Assembly (NCBI GenBank): GCA_024225635.1
Contig: JAAEMK010000250.1
Coordinates: 1-64,000 of the forward strand
Source: Desulfobacteraceae bacterium
GTDB taxonomy: Bacteria; Desulfobacterota; Desulfobacteria; Desulfobacterales; Desulfobacteraceae
Reading direction: 5' to 3'
Length of the DNA stretch: 64,000 nucleotides
The notes beneath the pieces are model-generated. The model did not search any database. It was not told the DNA's origin and saw only the letters and a program-made list of their open reading frames with translations. Positions 35,797 to 45,080 of this stretch are shown here, in pieces. A program made the translations under genes and the position numbers. Numbering within the stretch: the first letter of the stretch is position 1; each line of letters begins with the position of its first letter.

Positions 35797-36642
35797 CTAA
35801 ACGGGGATGCCTTTTCCGAAGATCGTTGTCCACACACCGTCCGGACAGGTGGTTTCAAGGACAAGGGCTCCCCGCTTCCCGAGGACGGCAAGCACCTGTT
35901 CCGCCTCGCTCCGCAGCAGTCCCGAGAGAATGAACCACGGCTTTGCAAGAAATCCGGGGTTGTCGATGAGATCCTTCATCACGTCAAAGTGGATGTTGGC
36001 CACCACCAAGTCGGCCCCAAACTCCATGTAGTCCTGGGCCTTTGCCTGTATGGGCAAAATCCGGTCCTCAAAGGAATTGAGCCGGACGTTGTTGAGGGTT
36101 GTCTTAACGGCAAGAAGATTGAAATCCAGGGCAAGCACCCGCCTGCACCCAAGGGCCGCGGCGCCCATGGCAAGAAGTCCCGTTCCCGTGCCGATATCAA
36201 GCACGGTTTCGATCTTTTCCCTTGCGCAGAGCTGCTCGATATAATGAAGGCAGGCCTCGGTGGTGGGATGCCTGCCCGTTCCGAACACCACGCCGGGATC
36301 CAGCAGGATGTGCTTGATACCGGGCTGGTTCACAAAAGGGATCTTCCAGGGAGGTGAGATGCACAGGCTTCCGGCGGTGTAGGACTCAATGGCATCTCCG
36401 TGCCACTCTTCACAGGTCATCTGATAGGAATCCACCAGGGTCAGGCCGTCATCGGCCTTTACAAGCTGCTCCACCTCATAGTCCACAGCCAAGGAGAAGA
36501 ATAGAAACGAGAATCCCTCCTCTTCCCAGTTTCCAATGTAACCCAGGTCGTGAAACCCGTCCGGAACGGCTTCCGGGGTCCCTTCCAGGTAGTAGATGTG
36601 AAGTTGCTCATAGGGATTGGCGATCAAACTTGTCGGGTCCAT
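35797..36642 (-). CDS. PrmA-like SAM-dependent methyltransferase (second paralog)
   Basis: 281 residues. It has the PrmA-type pattern LDPGVVFGTGRHPTTEACL, SAM motif VLDIGTGTGLLAMGAAALG and DLVVANIHFDVMKDLI, but a different N-terminal half from the true PrmA at 39.3 kb. It is therefore probably a methyltransferase for a protein other than ribosomal L11. The ATG at 36642 overlaps the stop of the kinase gene by one base (TGATG) and uses the GAGGAG inside the kinase end, so the two proteins are translationally coupled. Confidence 0.82.
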   Translation of the reverse strand: MDPTSLIANPYEQLHIYYLEGTPEAVPDGFHDLGYIGNWEEEGFSFLFFSLAVDYEVEQLVKADDGLTLVDSYQMTCEEWHGDAIESYTAGSLCISPPWKIPFVNQPGIKHILLDPGVVFGTGRHPTTEACLHYIEQLCAREKIETVLDIGTGTGLLAMGAAALGCRRVLALDFNLLAVKTTLNNVRLNSFEDRILPIQAKAQDYMEFGADLVVANIHFDVMKDLIDNPGFLAKPWFILSGLLRSEAEQVLAVLGKRGALVLETTCPDGVWTTIFGKGIPV

Positions 36643-38339
36643 CAATTCTCCTCATGGGGCAGGGCCGGAAGCACCACGGAAAAGGTCGATCCCTCCCCCG
36701 GGCTGCTATGGACGGTGACGGCGCCGCCGTGGTTCCGTACAATGCCGTAAACCGAGGCAAGACCGAGTCCCGTGCCCCTGCCCATCTGTTTGGTTGTAAA
36801 AAAGGGATCAAACACCCTGTTTCTGGTTTCGTCGTCCATGCCCGCTCCGGTATCGGTGACTGAAAATTTCACAAACCGTCCGGGATTCAGCCCATTGGGC
36901 TCAAGCTCGTCACCATCGAGGATGATGTTCCGGGTTTCAACGGAAAGAAGGCTGTTTGAGGGCATGGCTTCGGATGCATTTAAAAAAAGGTTGAGCACCA
37001 CCTGCTCCATCTGGGACTTGTCGGCTTCCACCTGCCAGAGTTCCTCCTGGTAGCGGCTCCGGATTTGAAGATCCTTTCGTGTCCGGCTGAACATGTCCAG
37101 ATTTTGCTCCAGGACCTCGTTGATGCTCAGGGGCGCGGGGGCGTATTTCCCCCCCCTGGCAAACCCCAGGAGCTGGCGGACCACCCTGGCCCCGGTGTCC
37201 ACGAGATCATTGATCTTTTTGGCCTTTTCGTGGCTGATCTCCCCGGGGTCGGTCCATCGCCGGATCAATCCGGCATTGCCCTGGATCGCCATCAAAAGAT
37301 TGTTGAAATCATGGGCCACCCCCCCCGCCAGGGTTCCCAGGGCCTCGAGCTTCTGGGCGTTCAAGAGCTTCTCTTCGATATCCCGGCGCTCGATTATCCG
37401 CTTTTCAAGCTCCCGGTTCACCGCTTCAAGCTCCCGGGTCCTTTCAAGCACCATATATTCAAGGGAGTCCCGATGCTGCTCCAGCTCCTCCAAAGTGGAA
37501 AGGACCATGTTCCTCAGATTGCCAAAAGCAAGGTTGAGATTTTCCATCTCCAGGGTCGACCGGGGGATTTGATCAATGGAGACCCCCTCCAGCCGCTGTT
37601 TCAGGTCCTCTGCCCCATCATTGCCCCGGACAACGGTGATGGACCGGGTAAAGGACTCAAGGGGCGCCATGCCTGCCTTCACCACGGCAACGATCATGGT
37701 CAGTACAACAACGAGGACAAGGAAACCCACCCCCAGGATGCTCGACCTGATATGGGTCAGCTTACTTGTCAGCGCCTTTCTGGAAAACCCCATTCTCAAG
37801 GAACCAAGGCTCTCCCCCATATATCGAATATCCCAGAAGGTATCGAATATCTCCTCACCCTGCCCTCCCCGGATCGTGCCGTTAAACCTGGCATCCTGTT
37901 TGAGCCGGGTCCTGTAGGCATTGAAGTGGAAGGCATCATTCCCGGTTGCCGTATAAAAGAGATCGTTTAAAACAGGCTCGGCCCCGGGCTGCACAAGGGG
38001 AACCCTCAAGGGTTCGACCGTTCCGACCCTGGTGGTGTCGTCACAGAGCAATATTTCCCCATCCGGATCAGTGATATAAAAGTAGAGCATGGAACTGTCG
38101 TTGTGCATGTCGCTGGTGAGGGCCAGCACCATGTAGCGCCAGTTGGAACTGTACATGAGGTGGCCCATGCGCCGGGTCATGGACTCGGACTTCAAATAGA
38201 TGCGTTTCAGTTCACCGGCTTCGAGTTCTCTCTCCTCGATGGAGGAGACAAACCAGGCGATCGATAAAAAAGCGGTAACCAGCACCAGGCCAACCGACAC
38301 AAGGAGCCGGGTCTGTAATTTAATCTTCTTTTGTTTCAT
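36642..38339 (-). CDS. membrane sensor histidine kinase
   Basis: 565 residues. TM1 ([20 protein letters not shown]), a periplasmic sensor of ~165 residues, TM2 ([22 protein letters not shown]), a HAMP-like linker and coiled coil ([32 protein letters not shown]), then the H-box [22 protein letters not shown]-box [15 protein letters not shown], and G-boxes [22 protein letters not shown] and [15 protein letters not shown]. No receiver domain is attached and no response regulator is adjacent. It is between a periplasmic molybdopterin-fold protein and a coupled methyltransferase, which suggests a joint signalling unit. Confidence 0.93.
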   Translation of the reverse strand: MKQKKIKLQTRLLVSVGLVLVTAFLSIAWFVSSIEERELEAGELKRIYLKSESMTRRMGHLMYSSNWRYMVLALTSDMHNDSSMLYFYITDPDGEILLCDDTTRVGTVEPLRVPLVQPGAEPVLNDLFYTATGNDAFHFNAYRTRLKQDARFNGTIRGGQGEEIFDTFWDIRYMGESLGSLRMGFSRKALTSKLTHIRSSILGVGFLVLVVVLTMIVAVVKAGMAPLESFTRSITVVRGNDGAEDLKQRLEGVSIDQIPRSTLEMENLNLAFGNLRNMVLSTLEELEQHRDSLEYMVLERTRELEAVNRELEKRIIERRDIEEKLLNAQKLEALGTLAGGVAHDFNNLLMAIQGNAGLIRRWTDPGEISHEKAKKINDLVDTGARVVRQLLGFARGGKYAPAPLSINEVLEQNLDMFSRTRKDLQIRSRYQEELWQVEADKSQMEQVVLNLFLNASEAMPSNSLLSVETRNIILDGDELEPNGLNPGRFVKFSVTDTGAGMDDETRNRVFDPFFTTKQMGRGTGLGLASVYGIVRNHGGAVTVHSSPGEGSTFSVVLPALPHEEN

Positions 38340-38348
38340 GGCGGGACA

Positions 38349-39254
38349 TCAGTTTATGGAAATTTTTTTAAGGAAAAAGAAAGCCCCCGACTCGGGAACG
38401 GATCCCTGAAGCCCGGGATGCGCCTCCAGGGGGAACTGGATCGAGAACGGCCCCCCGAACACCGGATGAAGGGGCGCGTTTCCCATGGCGGTAACCAGGA
38501 CAACGGGATAGTCGAGCAGAGCCATATCCATGGTGATGACCGGACCGGCAAAGGGGGTCAGTGTAATCCTGTTCCCTTTGGTGATGCCGCAAGAGCCCAG
38601 GAGATCTTTCAAGGGAATGCCCGACGCCGTGGTGAACCGGCCGGGAAAATCATGGCGAAAGCCCGAGGGAATCGAGACCCTGGTAACGTCCAGCTCCCAG
38701 GCCTGGGAGGCGAGGGAGTCCTGAAACAAGGTTTGAGAGGTGTTGTCCGCCTCGATGATCAGTCCCGGATTTTCCAGGGTTCCGCTGAACATGGATTCAA
38801 CATACCAGGTATACCCGCTTCCATGGACCTTTTCCGAGGCGTCGTAGATGATCTTCAGGGGGCCTCCACCCAGCCGGGAGATGCCATGGCCGTCCATGGC
38901 CCAGGATAGGACCACCCGTTCCCTCAACACCCGCTCGGGCGGGATATACTCAGCATACTGGTCACGGCCCACAACGGTCACCCCCTTGTCGACGGGAGCA
39001 CCCGCAAGCTCAAACAGCTGTTTGACCGAGATCCCGGCGAATTTCACCCGGCCGTTGTCCCTGAAGTTGGGATCAACGGTCTCGATAACCGTGGCAAAGG
39101 GTTTCATGGCTTCCATGCCCACCACAACAGAGGATTCCCCCCTTGATTCCGGCCGGATTATGGTGACGGAGGTCGCGGCAAGCGCGCCAAAAGGCAGCAG
39201 CACGGCAAGGACAACCGCCATGCCGACTATTTTTTTGTTAAACCCTTTATTCAT
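38349..39254 (-). CDS. exported protein with two molybdopterin-oxidoreductase-like domains
   Basis: 301 residues with a Sec signal (IVGMAVVLAVLLPFGALAA). Two repeats resemble the sulfite-oxidase-type pterin-binding fold used in truncated form by many secreted proteins: VKFAGISVKQLFELAG...YAEYIPPERVL...VVLSWAMDGHGI...GGPLKIIY, and again ASGIPLKDLLGSCG...MDMALLDYPVVLVTAMGNAPLHPVFGGPFSI. The Cys that ligates Mo in active enzymes is not evident, so it may bind a ligand rather than catalyse. It is 9 bp upstream of the kinase and may supply its input. Confidence 0.7.
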   Translation of the reverse strand: MNKGFNKKIVGMAVVLAVLLPFGALAATSVTIIRPESRGESSVVVGMEAMKPFATVIETVDPNFRDNGRVKFAGISVKQLFELAGAPVDKGVTVVGRDQYAEYIPPERVLRERVVLSWAMDGHGISRLGGGPLKIIYDASEKVHGSGYTWYVESMFSGTLENPGLIIEADNTSQTLFQDSLASQAWELDVTRVSIPSGFRHDFPGRFTTASGIPLKDLLGSCGITKGNRITLTPFAGPVITMDMALLDYPVVLVTAMGNAPLHPVFGGPFSIQFPLEAHPGLQGSVPESGAFFFLKKISIN

Positions 39255-39338
39255 ACAAAAGATCCTGATAAAGTTAACCGTTTTTTTGCTGTTTGTTACC
39301 TAAATCCCATCAATAAATCAAGATAAGAGTGAATAACC

Positions 39339-40247
39339 ATGAAATGGATACATGTGAAAGCCTGTTTTCAATCGGACAATATGGAGCTTGCAGAGGAGCT
39401 CGTCTCGGAAATATTCTTTGACCTCGGACTGAAGGGCGTGGTGTGCGAGGTGCCGCTTCCCGAGCCTGACGAAGGGTTTGGCAGCAATGCCGTGGCACAG
39501 CCTGAAGACCATTCCGTATCGGGCTATTTTCCCGACATCGACTCCTCCCAGTCCCTCATTGACACCATACGCAAGCGGACCTTGGCCCTTGAAGGCATCA
39601 GCGTCACCATCACCACCCGGATCGTTGACGACGAGGACTGGGCGGAATCCTGGAAAGATTTCTTCTTTGTCACACGGATCACGGACACCCTGGTGATCCG
39701 GCCGGAATGGCGTGAGTTCGAGCCGGGTCCCAAGGACGTTGTCATTGATCTCGATCCGGGCATGGCCTTTGGCACCGGCACCCATGAGACAACGGCCATG
39801 TGTCTCGGCCTGGTGGAGGAGTATATGAAGCCCGGGTTATCATTCCTGGATGTGGGTACGGGCTCCGGCATTCTCATGATCGCCGGGGGCAAACTTGGGG
39901 CCGGCAGGCTCGAGGGGCTGGACAACGACGAAGCCGCCGTGATCATCGCCCGGGAAAATCTTGAAAAGAACGGAATCTCCCCCGGGGAATTCGATATAGC
40001 CTGCGCCACCCTTGACCGCTATCCCGAAAAAAAGTTCGATATTGTGGCGGCCAACATCCTTGCCGAGGTGATCATCGACATCCTGCCCGACATTAAACTA
40101 CGGCTTGCCCCGGGCGGCATCGCCATTCTCTCCGGCATCATCAACCTCTGGGAGGACAAGGTAACGGCAGCCCTTGAGAACAACGGCTTCACCGTTCTGA
40201 AAACCGAAACCCGGGGAGAATGGGTGGCAATGGCCGTTACCCTCTAA
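39339..40247 (+). CDS. prmA: ribosomal protein L11 methyltransferase PrmA
   Basis: 302 residues. The N-terminus has WIHVKACFQSDNMELAEELVSEIFFDLGLKGVV, the L11-recognition region; the catalytic half has WAESWKDFF, LDPGMAFGTGTHETTAMCL, FLDVGTGSGILMIAGGKLGA and DIVAANILAEVI. This is the full PrmA pattern and length. It trimethylates L11. It is transcribed away from the coupled kinase/PrmA-like pair. Confidence 0.93.
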   Translation: MKWIHVKACFQSDNMELAEELVSEIFFDLGLKGVVCEVPLPEPDEGFGSNAVAQPEDHSVSGYFPDIDSSQSLIDTIRKRTLALEGISVTITTRIVDDEDWAESWKDFFFVTRITDTLVIRPEWREFEPGPKDVVIDLDPGMAFGTGTHETTAMCLGLVEEYMKPGLSFLDVGTGSGILMIAGGKLGAGRLEGLDNDEAAVIIARENLEKNGISPGEFDIACATLDRYPEKKFDIVAANILAEVIIDILPDIKLRLAPGGIAILSGIINLWEDKVTAALENNGFTVLKTETRGEWVAMAVTL

Positions 40248-40255
40248 GAGAGGGC

Positions 40256-41365
40256 CTAACCCGATATCCCGGCCAGCTTTGATGCCGGAACGATCTTTAT
40301 CCTGGACTTGAGCCCGGCCAATTCAGATTTCAGGGTTGCATAGGTGGTCTTGTAGGGGTGGCCGATGCCGATGGCCGTGCCATGGCGTTTGGCCACCCGG
40401 ACCAGCTGCTCGAGCTGCTTTTTGATATAGCCGGACTCCTGGATATTATCCAGGAACACATCCCTCTGGGCGAAGGAAATTTGCAACAGCCGCGCAGACT
40501 GCTTGCACAGGGATCTTTTCGAGGTCATGCTGTCGATGAAGAAAAGATCCTTCTGCTTCAGCACGGTGAAGATCTGGTTCATCTGGGGCGAAAGGGAGGT
40601 GATCCTCGATCCCATGTGGTTGTTCACCCCCCTGACATGGGGCACGGCGGCAAGGTCCCGCCTGAGCTGGTCCAAAAGTTCGTCCGGGGTCATGGATGAA
40701 AGCAAGGCGCCGGGCCCGGGATCAACCCTGGGATACTGCATGGGCTCCATGGGAAGGTGGAGCATGATCTCGGTCCCCCTTGCGTGGAGGGACTCGGCAA
40801 TGGCCTTTGCATGGGGCGCGCCCGGAAGTATGGCCAGGGTGATGTTCCTGTCCAGGTCCGCCAGGGCCGAGGAGATTTTCCTGTCAAACCCGATATCATC
40901 GATGATGATGGCCACCCTGGGCGTCAACTCCTTGGGAACGGGTACGGGCTTGGGCTTTCTCTCCGGTATTGCGTGGTGAGCCTTGTCGTCAAACACCTCA
41001 AACACCGGATGTTCAACCGGGCTGGTCACTGCCACGGGCTTTTTAGAGATCCGCTTCTTCACGATAACCGGGCCTGTTTCCGAGGCCTTCGGGGCTACCT
41101 GCCTGGTTACGGCGACCTTGTTCCCGGAATCGCCCCTGCCCAGAAAATAATCCGCAACCATGACACACACCGCCACCACACCCACAAGGATCACAATTCC
41201 CGTGGCGATCTTTTTCAGCTCACTGGTGATGGATGGCTTCTGCTTTTGGGGACTCTTCTTTCCGGTTGACCTTTTGGCCGTTTTTTTTACCGTCTTTTTT
41301 GCTGTCTTTTTTGCCGTCTTTGCCGTCTTTGCCGTCTTCGCCGTCTGCTTCTTTTTTACTGCCAT
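40256..41365 (-). CDS. YibQ-type divergent polysaccharide deacetylase with histone-like lysine tail
   Basis: 369 residues. The first ~45 residues are a cytoplasmic tail rich in KTAK/KKTAK repeats, like histone H1 or AlgP; then a TM segment (IATGIVILVGVVAVCVMVADYFL), a linker with Pro/Lys, and a C-terminal divergent deacetylase domain: RVAIIIDDIGFD, LAILPGAPHAKAIAESLHARG, LHLPMEPMQYP, GVNNHMGSRIT, and AIGIGHPYKTTYATL. YibQ proteins lie with envC/ctp in many proteobacteria and are thought to act on the cell wall. The ATG at 41365 is 11 bp after ctp; a TTG at 41380 adds five residues. Confidence 0.85.
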   Translation of the reverse strand: MAVKKKQTAKTAKTAKTAKKTAKKTVKKTAKRSTGKKSPQKQKPSITSELKKIATGIVILVGVVAVCVMVADYFLGRGDSGNKVAVTRQVAPKASETGPVIVKKRISKKPVAVTSPVEHPVFEVFDDKAHHAIPERKPKPVPVPKELTPRVAIIIDDIGFDRKISSALADLDRNITLAILPGAPHAKAIAESLHARGTEIMLHLPMEPMQYPRVDPGPGALLSSMTPDELLDQLRRDLAAVPHVRGVNNHMGSRITSLSPQMNQIFTVLKQKDLFFIDSMTSKRSLCKQSARLLQISFAQRDVFLDNIQESGYIKKQLEQLVRVAKRHGTAIGIGHPYKTTYATLKSELAGLKSRIKIVPASKLAGISG

Positions 41366-41376
41366 CCCGTCCCGAA

Positions 41377-42723
41377 TCAACCTTTGTCCAGACTGTTAAA
41401 AATACCATAGCTGACCAGGATATCCAAAGCCCGCTGCACCTGGGAATCATGATTGAGTCTGTCGAGGCTGATCAGTCCGTGCCCGGTGGGTTTCTTCTCT
41501 TCTTTCTTCTTTTCCCCGGATTTCTTGTTTTCCGGTTCCAGGTGATTTTTAAGGTCCTTCTCCCTGAGCATCCTGTCAAAGACGGATTCGGACGGCTTTT
41601 CCTTCTTATCCTCGATTAGCGAGAACTCGACTTCAATATCGGGCTTGATACCTTCGGCCTGGATCGACCTGCCGCTGGGGGTGTAGTACCTGGCAATGGT
41701 GTACTTGAGGCCGAAGCCGTCTTTCAGGGGCTTGACGCTCTGGACCGACCCCTTGCCAAACGAGGTGGTACCGAGGATCAGGGCCCGCTTCTGGTCCTGG
41801 AGGGCCCCTGCGACGATCTCGGATGCGCTGGCGCTTCCGCCGTTGATCAAAACCACGATGGGGTAATCTCGGGCGACGGTGTTGGGATGGGCCTCGAACA
41901 CCTCGGTGTGATGTTCCAGCCGCCCCTTGATGGAGACGATGGATCCCTCATCCAGAAAGATATCGGACACCTCGCTCGCCTGGTTCAAAAGCCCGCCGGG
42001 GTTGTTCCTCAGATCCATGATCAATCCCTTGAGGGGAACGTCTCCCGACGCCAGCTCGTCAAGGGCATTTCTCACGTCATCCGCGGTATTGGCCCTGAAG
42101 TTGGTGATCCAGATATAGCCGTACCCGGGTTTGAGACTGGTGCTCCTGACGCTCTCCATGGGAATGATGTCCCGTTTCAGGGTGTACTCCAGGGGTTCGG
42201 GTTCTCCTTCCCTCACCACGGTGAGCACCACCTCCGCCCCCCTGGGGCCCCTCATCTTCTTCACGCTCTCCCACAGGGCCATATCCCGGGTGCTGTCGCC
42301 GTCAATGCTCACGATCACGTCCCCTGCCATAATACCCGCCCGGTAGGCCGGGGTGCCCTCGATGGGAGAGATCACGGTGAGGATGCCGTCCTTCATGGTG
42401 ATAACGATGCCGATGCCGCCGAACTCCCCCTTGGTGTCATCCTGGAGTTCGTCAAAGGCCTCGGGCGGCATGAAGGTGGAGTGGGGATCGAGGCTTGAAA
42501 CCATCCCCTTGATGGCGCTCTGGATCAGCTTTTCGCTGTCCACCTCATCCACGTAGTTGGACTCAATCTCCTCCAGAACATCTGAAAAGAGTTTAAGTGA
42601 TTTATATGTGGTTTCGTCCCCTGCCATGGGGCAGCTGTAAAAACCGGCTCCCACGGTTATCATGAGGGCGGATACGATCACAGGCAGCCAGCGCCTGGTA
42701 ATTTTTTTCAGTCGTTTTCCCAT
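41377..42723 (-). CDS. ctpA: S41-family carboxyl-terminal processing protease (Ctp)
   Basis: 448 residues. Signal/TM anchor at ~10-30, then MVSSLDPHSTFMPPEAF, a PDZ domain (GIGIVITMKDGILTVISPIEGTPAYRAGIMAGDVIVSID) and the protease core with catalytic Ser in GGSASASEIVAGALQD and Lys in GTTSFGKGSVQ. The C-terminus is basic and repetitive (KKEEKKPTGH). It cleaves C-termini of periplasmic proteins such as wall hydrolases or their activators. AAGGAG precedes the ATG; it follows envC by one base. Confidence 0.94.
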   Translation of the reverse strand: MGKRLKKITRRWLPVIVSALMITVGAGFYSCPMAGDETTYKSLKLFSDVLEEIESNYVDEVDSEKLIQSAIKGMVSSLDPHSTFMPPEAFDELQDDTKGEFGGIGIVITMKDGILTVISPIEGTPAYRAGIMAGDVIVSIDGDSTRDMALWESVKKMRGPRGAEVVLTVVREGEPEPLEYTLKRDIIPMESVRSTSLKPGYGYIWITNFRANTADDVRNALDELASGDVPLKGLIMDLRNNPGGLLNQASEVSDIFLDEGSIVSIKGRLEHHTEVFEAHPNTVARDYPIVVLINGGSASASEIVAGALQDQKRALILGTTSFGKGSVQSVKPLKDGFGLKYTIARYYTPSGRSIQAEGIKPDIEVEFSLIEDKKEKPSESVFDRMLREKDLKNHLEPENKKSGEKKKEEKKPTGHGLISLDRLNHDSQVQRALDILVSYGIFNSLDKG

Positions 42724-42724
42724 T

Positions 42725-44221
42725 TTACGCTCCTTTTTTGAGCCATTTCATTGGATCCACAGGTTTCCCATGGTGGCGAACCTCAAAATGAAGGCAAGGC
42801 CCCTTAATAGATCCGGTGTCTCCTGCCAGTGCAATCACCTCGCTGGTGTCGACCCGTTCTCCCTTTTTCTTGAAAAACTCTTCAACATGGGCATAGAGGG
42901 TGTAGAAGCTCTCTCCATGATTGATGATGATCAGGTTTCCGTACCCCTTGAGCCATTCGGCATAGAGGACCTCTCCCTTGAACACAGACCGGACAGGCTC
43001 TCCTTTATCAACACTTATATCAATTCCTGTCTGAAATGTGAAGGAGGAGTAATTACTATTCTGTGAAGGCCCGTACCTTGAGATGATCGTCCCCTGCACC
43101 GGCATGTCAAGGCGCCCCAGGGCCCTGGAAAAGCCCCCACGGCCGTCGGATTTCCGGGGTTCGAGGGTTGCGATCTTTTTTTCGAGCCCCTTGGCCGCAA
43201 GCTTCAGGGAGGCCACGGCCGCAAGCCCCAGCTCTTTTTTCTTTTGTATGTCCTTCAGGATGGCGCTCCGCTTCAGGCTCTCCTTTGTATTCACCCGGAC
43301 CTCTTCCTTGAGGGAGTCCTCCAGCCGTTTCTTCTCCACCGCCAGGGTTTCAAGATCCCGGGAAACGGTAGCCAGGCGTTTCAGGTCGTTCATCTGTTGT
43401 TCCAGGAGGTCCAGATCCGAGGCAAGTATCCGGGCAAGGGCGTTCTGCTGAAGAAAAAAATCAAACATGGAATCCGGCATGGACATAAGCTCCATCCGCC
43501 CGATCATCTTCACCCGGTAAAGGGCGTTGAGCCGTGCCGCCACATAGCCTTTGTTTTTATCGATGTTAACGGCAAGGTCCTCCTTTTTCCGGCCCACATC
43601 GTTCATCCCCTGCCGGATCGTTTCCAGTTCCCCTTTCAAGGCGGATATCCGGGCCCGCATGCGGTTCAGGGAGAGTTCTATATCGTTGAGCCCCTCGATG
43701 ATTGCCGTCTCTTTCTCGGTAAACTCCCGGATCTCGTTTTCCTGGGCCGCGATCCGTTTGCGAATAACTTCGGCCTTCTTTGCCGGGGCCTTGTCCGGCT
43801 TTTTTGCCGGTCCGCGTGTAAGTTTTACAGGGGGCTTGCCCCGCTTTTCAGCCGGTCCCCGGGTAAGCTTTGTGGAGGTCTTGCCCCGCTTTTTGGCCGG
43901 TCCGCGGGTAAGCTTCCATTCAATATACCGGGACCGGTTCCGGATAAATCCGTTCACCTTTGGCGACCGGATCTCAAGCCACCCGCCCTCGCCGCCCTGG
44001 TGGTCGACGACACTAACCGCATCACCCTTTTTCAAGGTTCCGGCGACCCGTGAGTCATTGGAGGGCCTGGTCCGGACGTTGAGCTGCCAGGCAGTAATCA
44101 CACCCTTGCCGCACACCCCGTCCTCCAGGGCCGGGGACACACCCGCCCCAACCAGAACAAGGGAACAGACCAGAAAGGCGCGGCCTAATATTTCAAGAAC
44201 TGCTTTAACGAAAGATAGCAT
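42725..44221 (-). CDS. EnvC-like murein hydrolase activator with SH3 domain and triplicated repeat
   Basis: 498 residues. Signal peptide, bacterial SH3 domain (~36-100, TAWQLNVRTRPSNDSRVAGTLKKGDAVSVV), a basic repeat of exactly three 15-residue units beginning KLTRGPA, two long coiled coils and a C-terminal LytM/M23 domain (GTIISRYGPSQNSN, GIDISVDKGEPV, VLYAEWLKGYGNLIIINHGESFYTLYAHVEE, LHFEVRHHGKP). EnvC activates amidases at the division site under control of FtsEX. The SH3 part and repeats are additions to the E. coli form. The ATG at 44221 is chosen over a TTG three codons earlier; either way it overlaps the ftsX end by about 40 bp. Confidence 0.92.
   Translation of the reverse strand: MLSFVKAVLEILGRAFLVCSLVLVGAGVSPALEDGVCGKGVITAWQLNVRTRPSNDSRVAGTLKKGDAVSVVDHQGGEGGWLEIRSPKVNGFIRNRSRYIEWKLTRGPAKKRGKTSTKLTRGPAEKRGKPPVKLTRGPAKKPDKAPAKKAEVIRKRIAAQENEIREFTEKETAIIEGLNDIELSLNRMRARISALKGELETIRQGMNDVGRKKEDLAVNIDKNKGYVAARLNALYRVKMIGRMELMSMPDSMFDFFLQQNALARILASDLDLLEQQMNDLKRLATVSRDLETLAVEKKRLEDSLKEEVRVNTKESLKRSAILKDIQKKKELGLAAVASLKLAAKGLEKKIATLEPRKSDGRGGFSRALGRLDMPVQGTIISRYGPSQNSNYSSFTFQTGIDISVDKGEPVRSVFKGEVLYAEWLKGYGNLIIINHGESFYTLYAHVEEFFKKKGERVDTSEVIALAGDTGSIKGPCLHFEVRHHGKPVDPMKWLKKGA
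43781..43915 (-). repeat. three tandem 45-bp units inside envC
   Basis: The units encode KLTRGPAKKRGKTST, KLTRGPAEKRGKPPV and KLTRGPAKKPDKAPA. The first seven residues are fixed; the rest drifts in sequence but stays rich in Lys and Pro. Confidence 0.92.
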
Positions 44222-45066
44222 CCAAGCCAACCTAAAAATGCACTGCCAAGAATTATAGTCACCCAGTATTTCACAGACAGAAAGTGTATATCAAAAAGCA
44301 TATAAGAGGCAACGCTCTCTTGAAGATTCAAGGAGATGACAAGAAAAATAACAAGAAGAATCGACAATCCCGCAATGCCGCCAAGGGTTCCCTGGATCAG
44401 CCCCTGGATGTAAAAGGGGGTGACGATGAACCGGTCCGTCGCCCCCACAAGGCGCATGATTTCCACCTCCTGCCGCCTGGAGTAGAGGGCCAGGCGCACG
44501 GTGTTCGCCGTGATAAAAAGGGCGATCAGGAAGAAAAGGCTGCTCATGGCATAGCCGGTGATCTTGAAGAGGTTGAACAGGGAGAGGAACCGGCCCAGCC
44601 AGCGCTGGCCGTACTCCACATCCGCTACCTGGGGCAGCTGTTCAATGGCCTTTGCAAAAGCCGTGATCCGGTCCAATTCCGTGGCGGAACGTTTCATCCG
44701 TATCTCCAGGGCATGGGGAAGGGGGTTCTCCTCCAGGGTTTCCAGAAAGGCGCTCCGGTTCTTCATATCCTGTTTGAGCAGGGCCAGGCCCTCCTCTTTC
44801 GGGATGAACCGCACCTCTCCGGCCTCGTCCATGGCCTGTATTCCGGCGGTGAGCCCGGGCAGCATGGAGGGGGTGAAGCCCTCGCCAAGGTAGGCCATGA
44901 GCCTGAATCCCCGGTTCCAGGAATCGATCACCCGGCTGGTGTTTTCAAAGAAAAGGGCAAAGGTGGAAACCACGAGGATCGACAGGGCGATGGTCACGAT
45001 GGTGATGACGTTCAGGAACCGGTTGGAAAGGATATCTAAAACAGCCCGCTTGAAATAGTGAAACAT
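44185..45066 (-). CDS. ftsX: cell division ABC transporter-like permease FtsX
   Basis: 293 residues. N-terminal TM (FLNVITIVTIALSILVVSTFALFF), a periplasmic loop of ~125 residues that in other species touches EnvC, then three TMs (MSSLFFLIALFITANTVRLAL, IAGLSILLVIFLVIS, WVTIILGSAFLGWLGCYLSL). The motif RRQEVEIMRLVGATDRFIV is typical. The ATG for MFHYFKRAVLDI at 45066 matches FtsX starts; an in-frame ATG four codons upstream is possible. It transmits FtsE ATPase action to periplasmic hydrolase activation. Confidence 0.94.
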   Translation of the reverse strand: MFHYFKRAVLDILSNRFLNVITIVTIALSILVVSTFALFFENTSRVIDSWNRGFRLMAYLGEGFTPSMLPGLTAGIQAMDEAGEVRFIPKEEGLALLKQDMKNRSAFLETLEENPLPHALEIRMKRSATELDRITAFAKAIEQLPQVADVEYGQRWLGRFLSLFNLFKITGYAMSSLFFLIALFITANTVRLALYSRRQEVEIMRLVGATDRFIVTPFYIQGLIQGTLGGIAGLSILLVIFLVISLNLQESVASYMLFDIHFLSVKYWVTIILGSAFLGWLGCYLSLKQFLKY

Positions 45067-45080
45067 GATCCCCCGCATTT

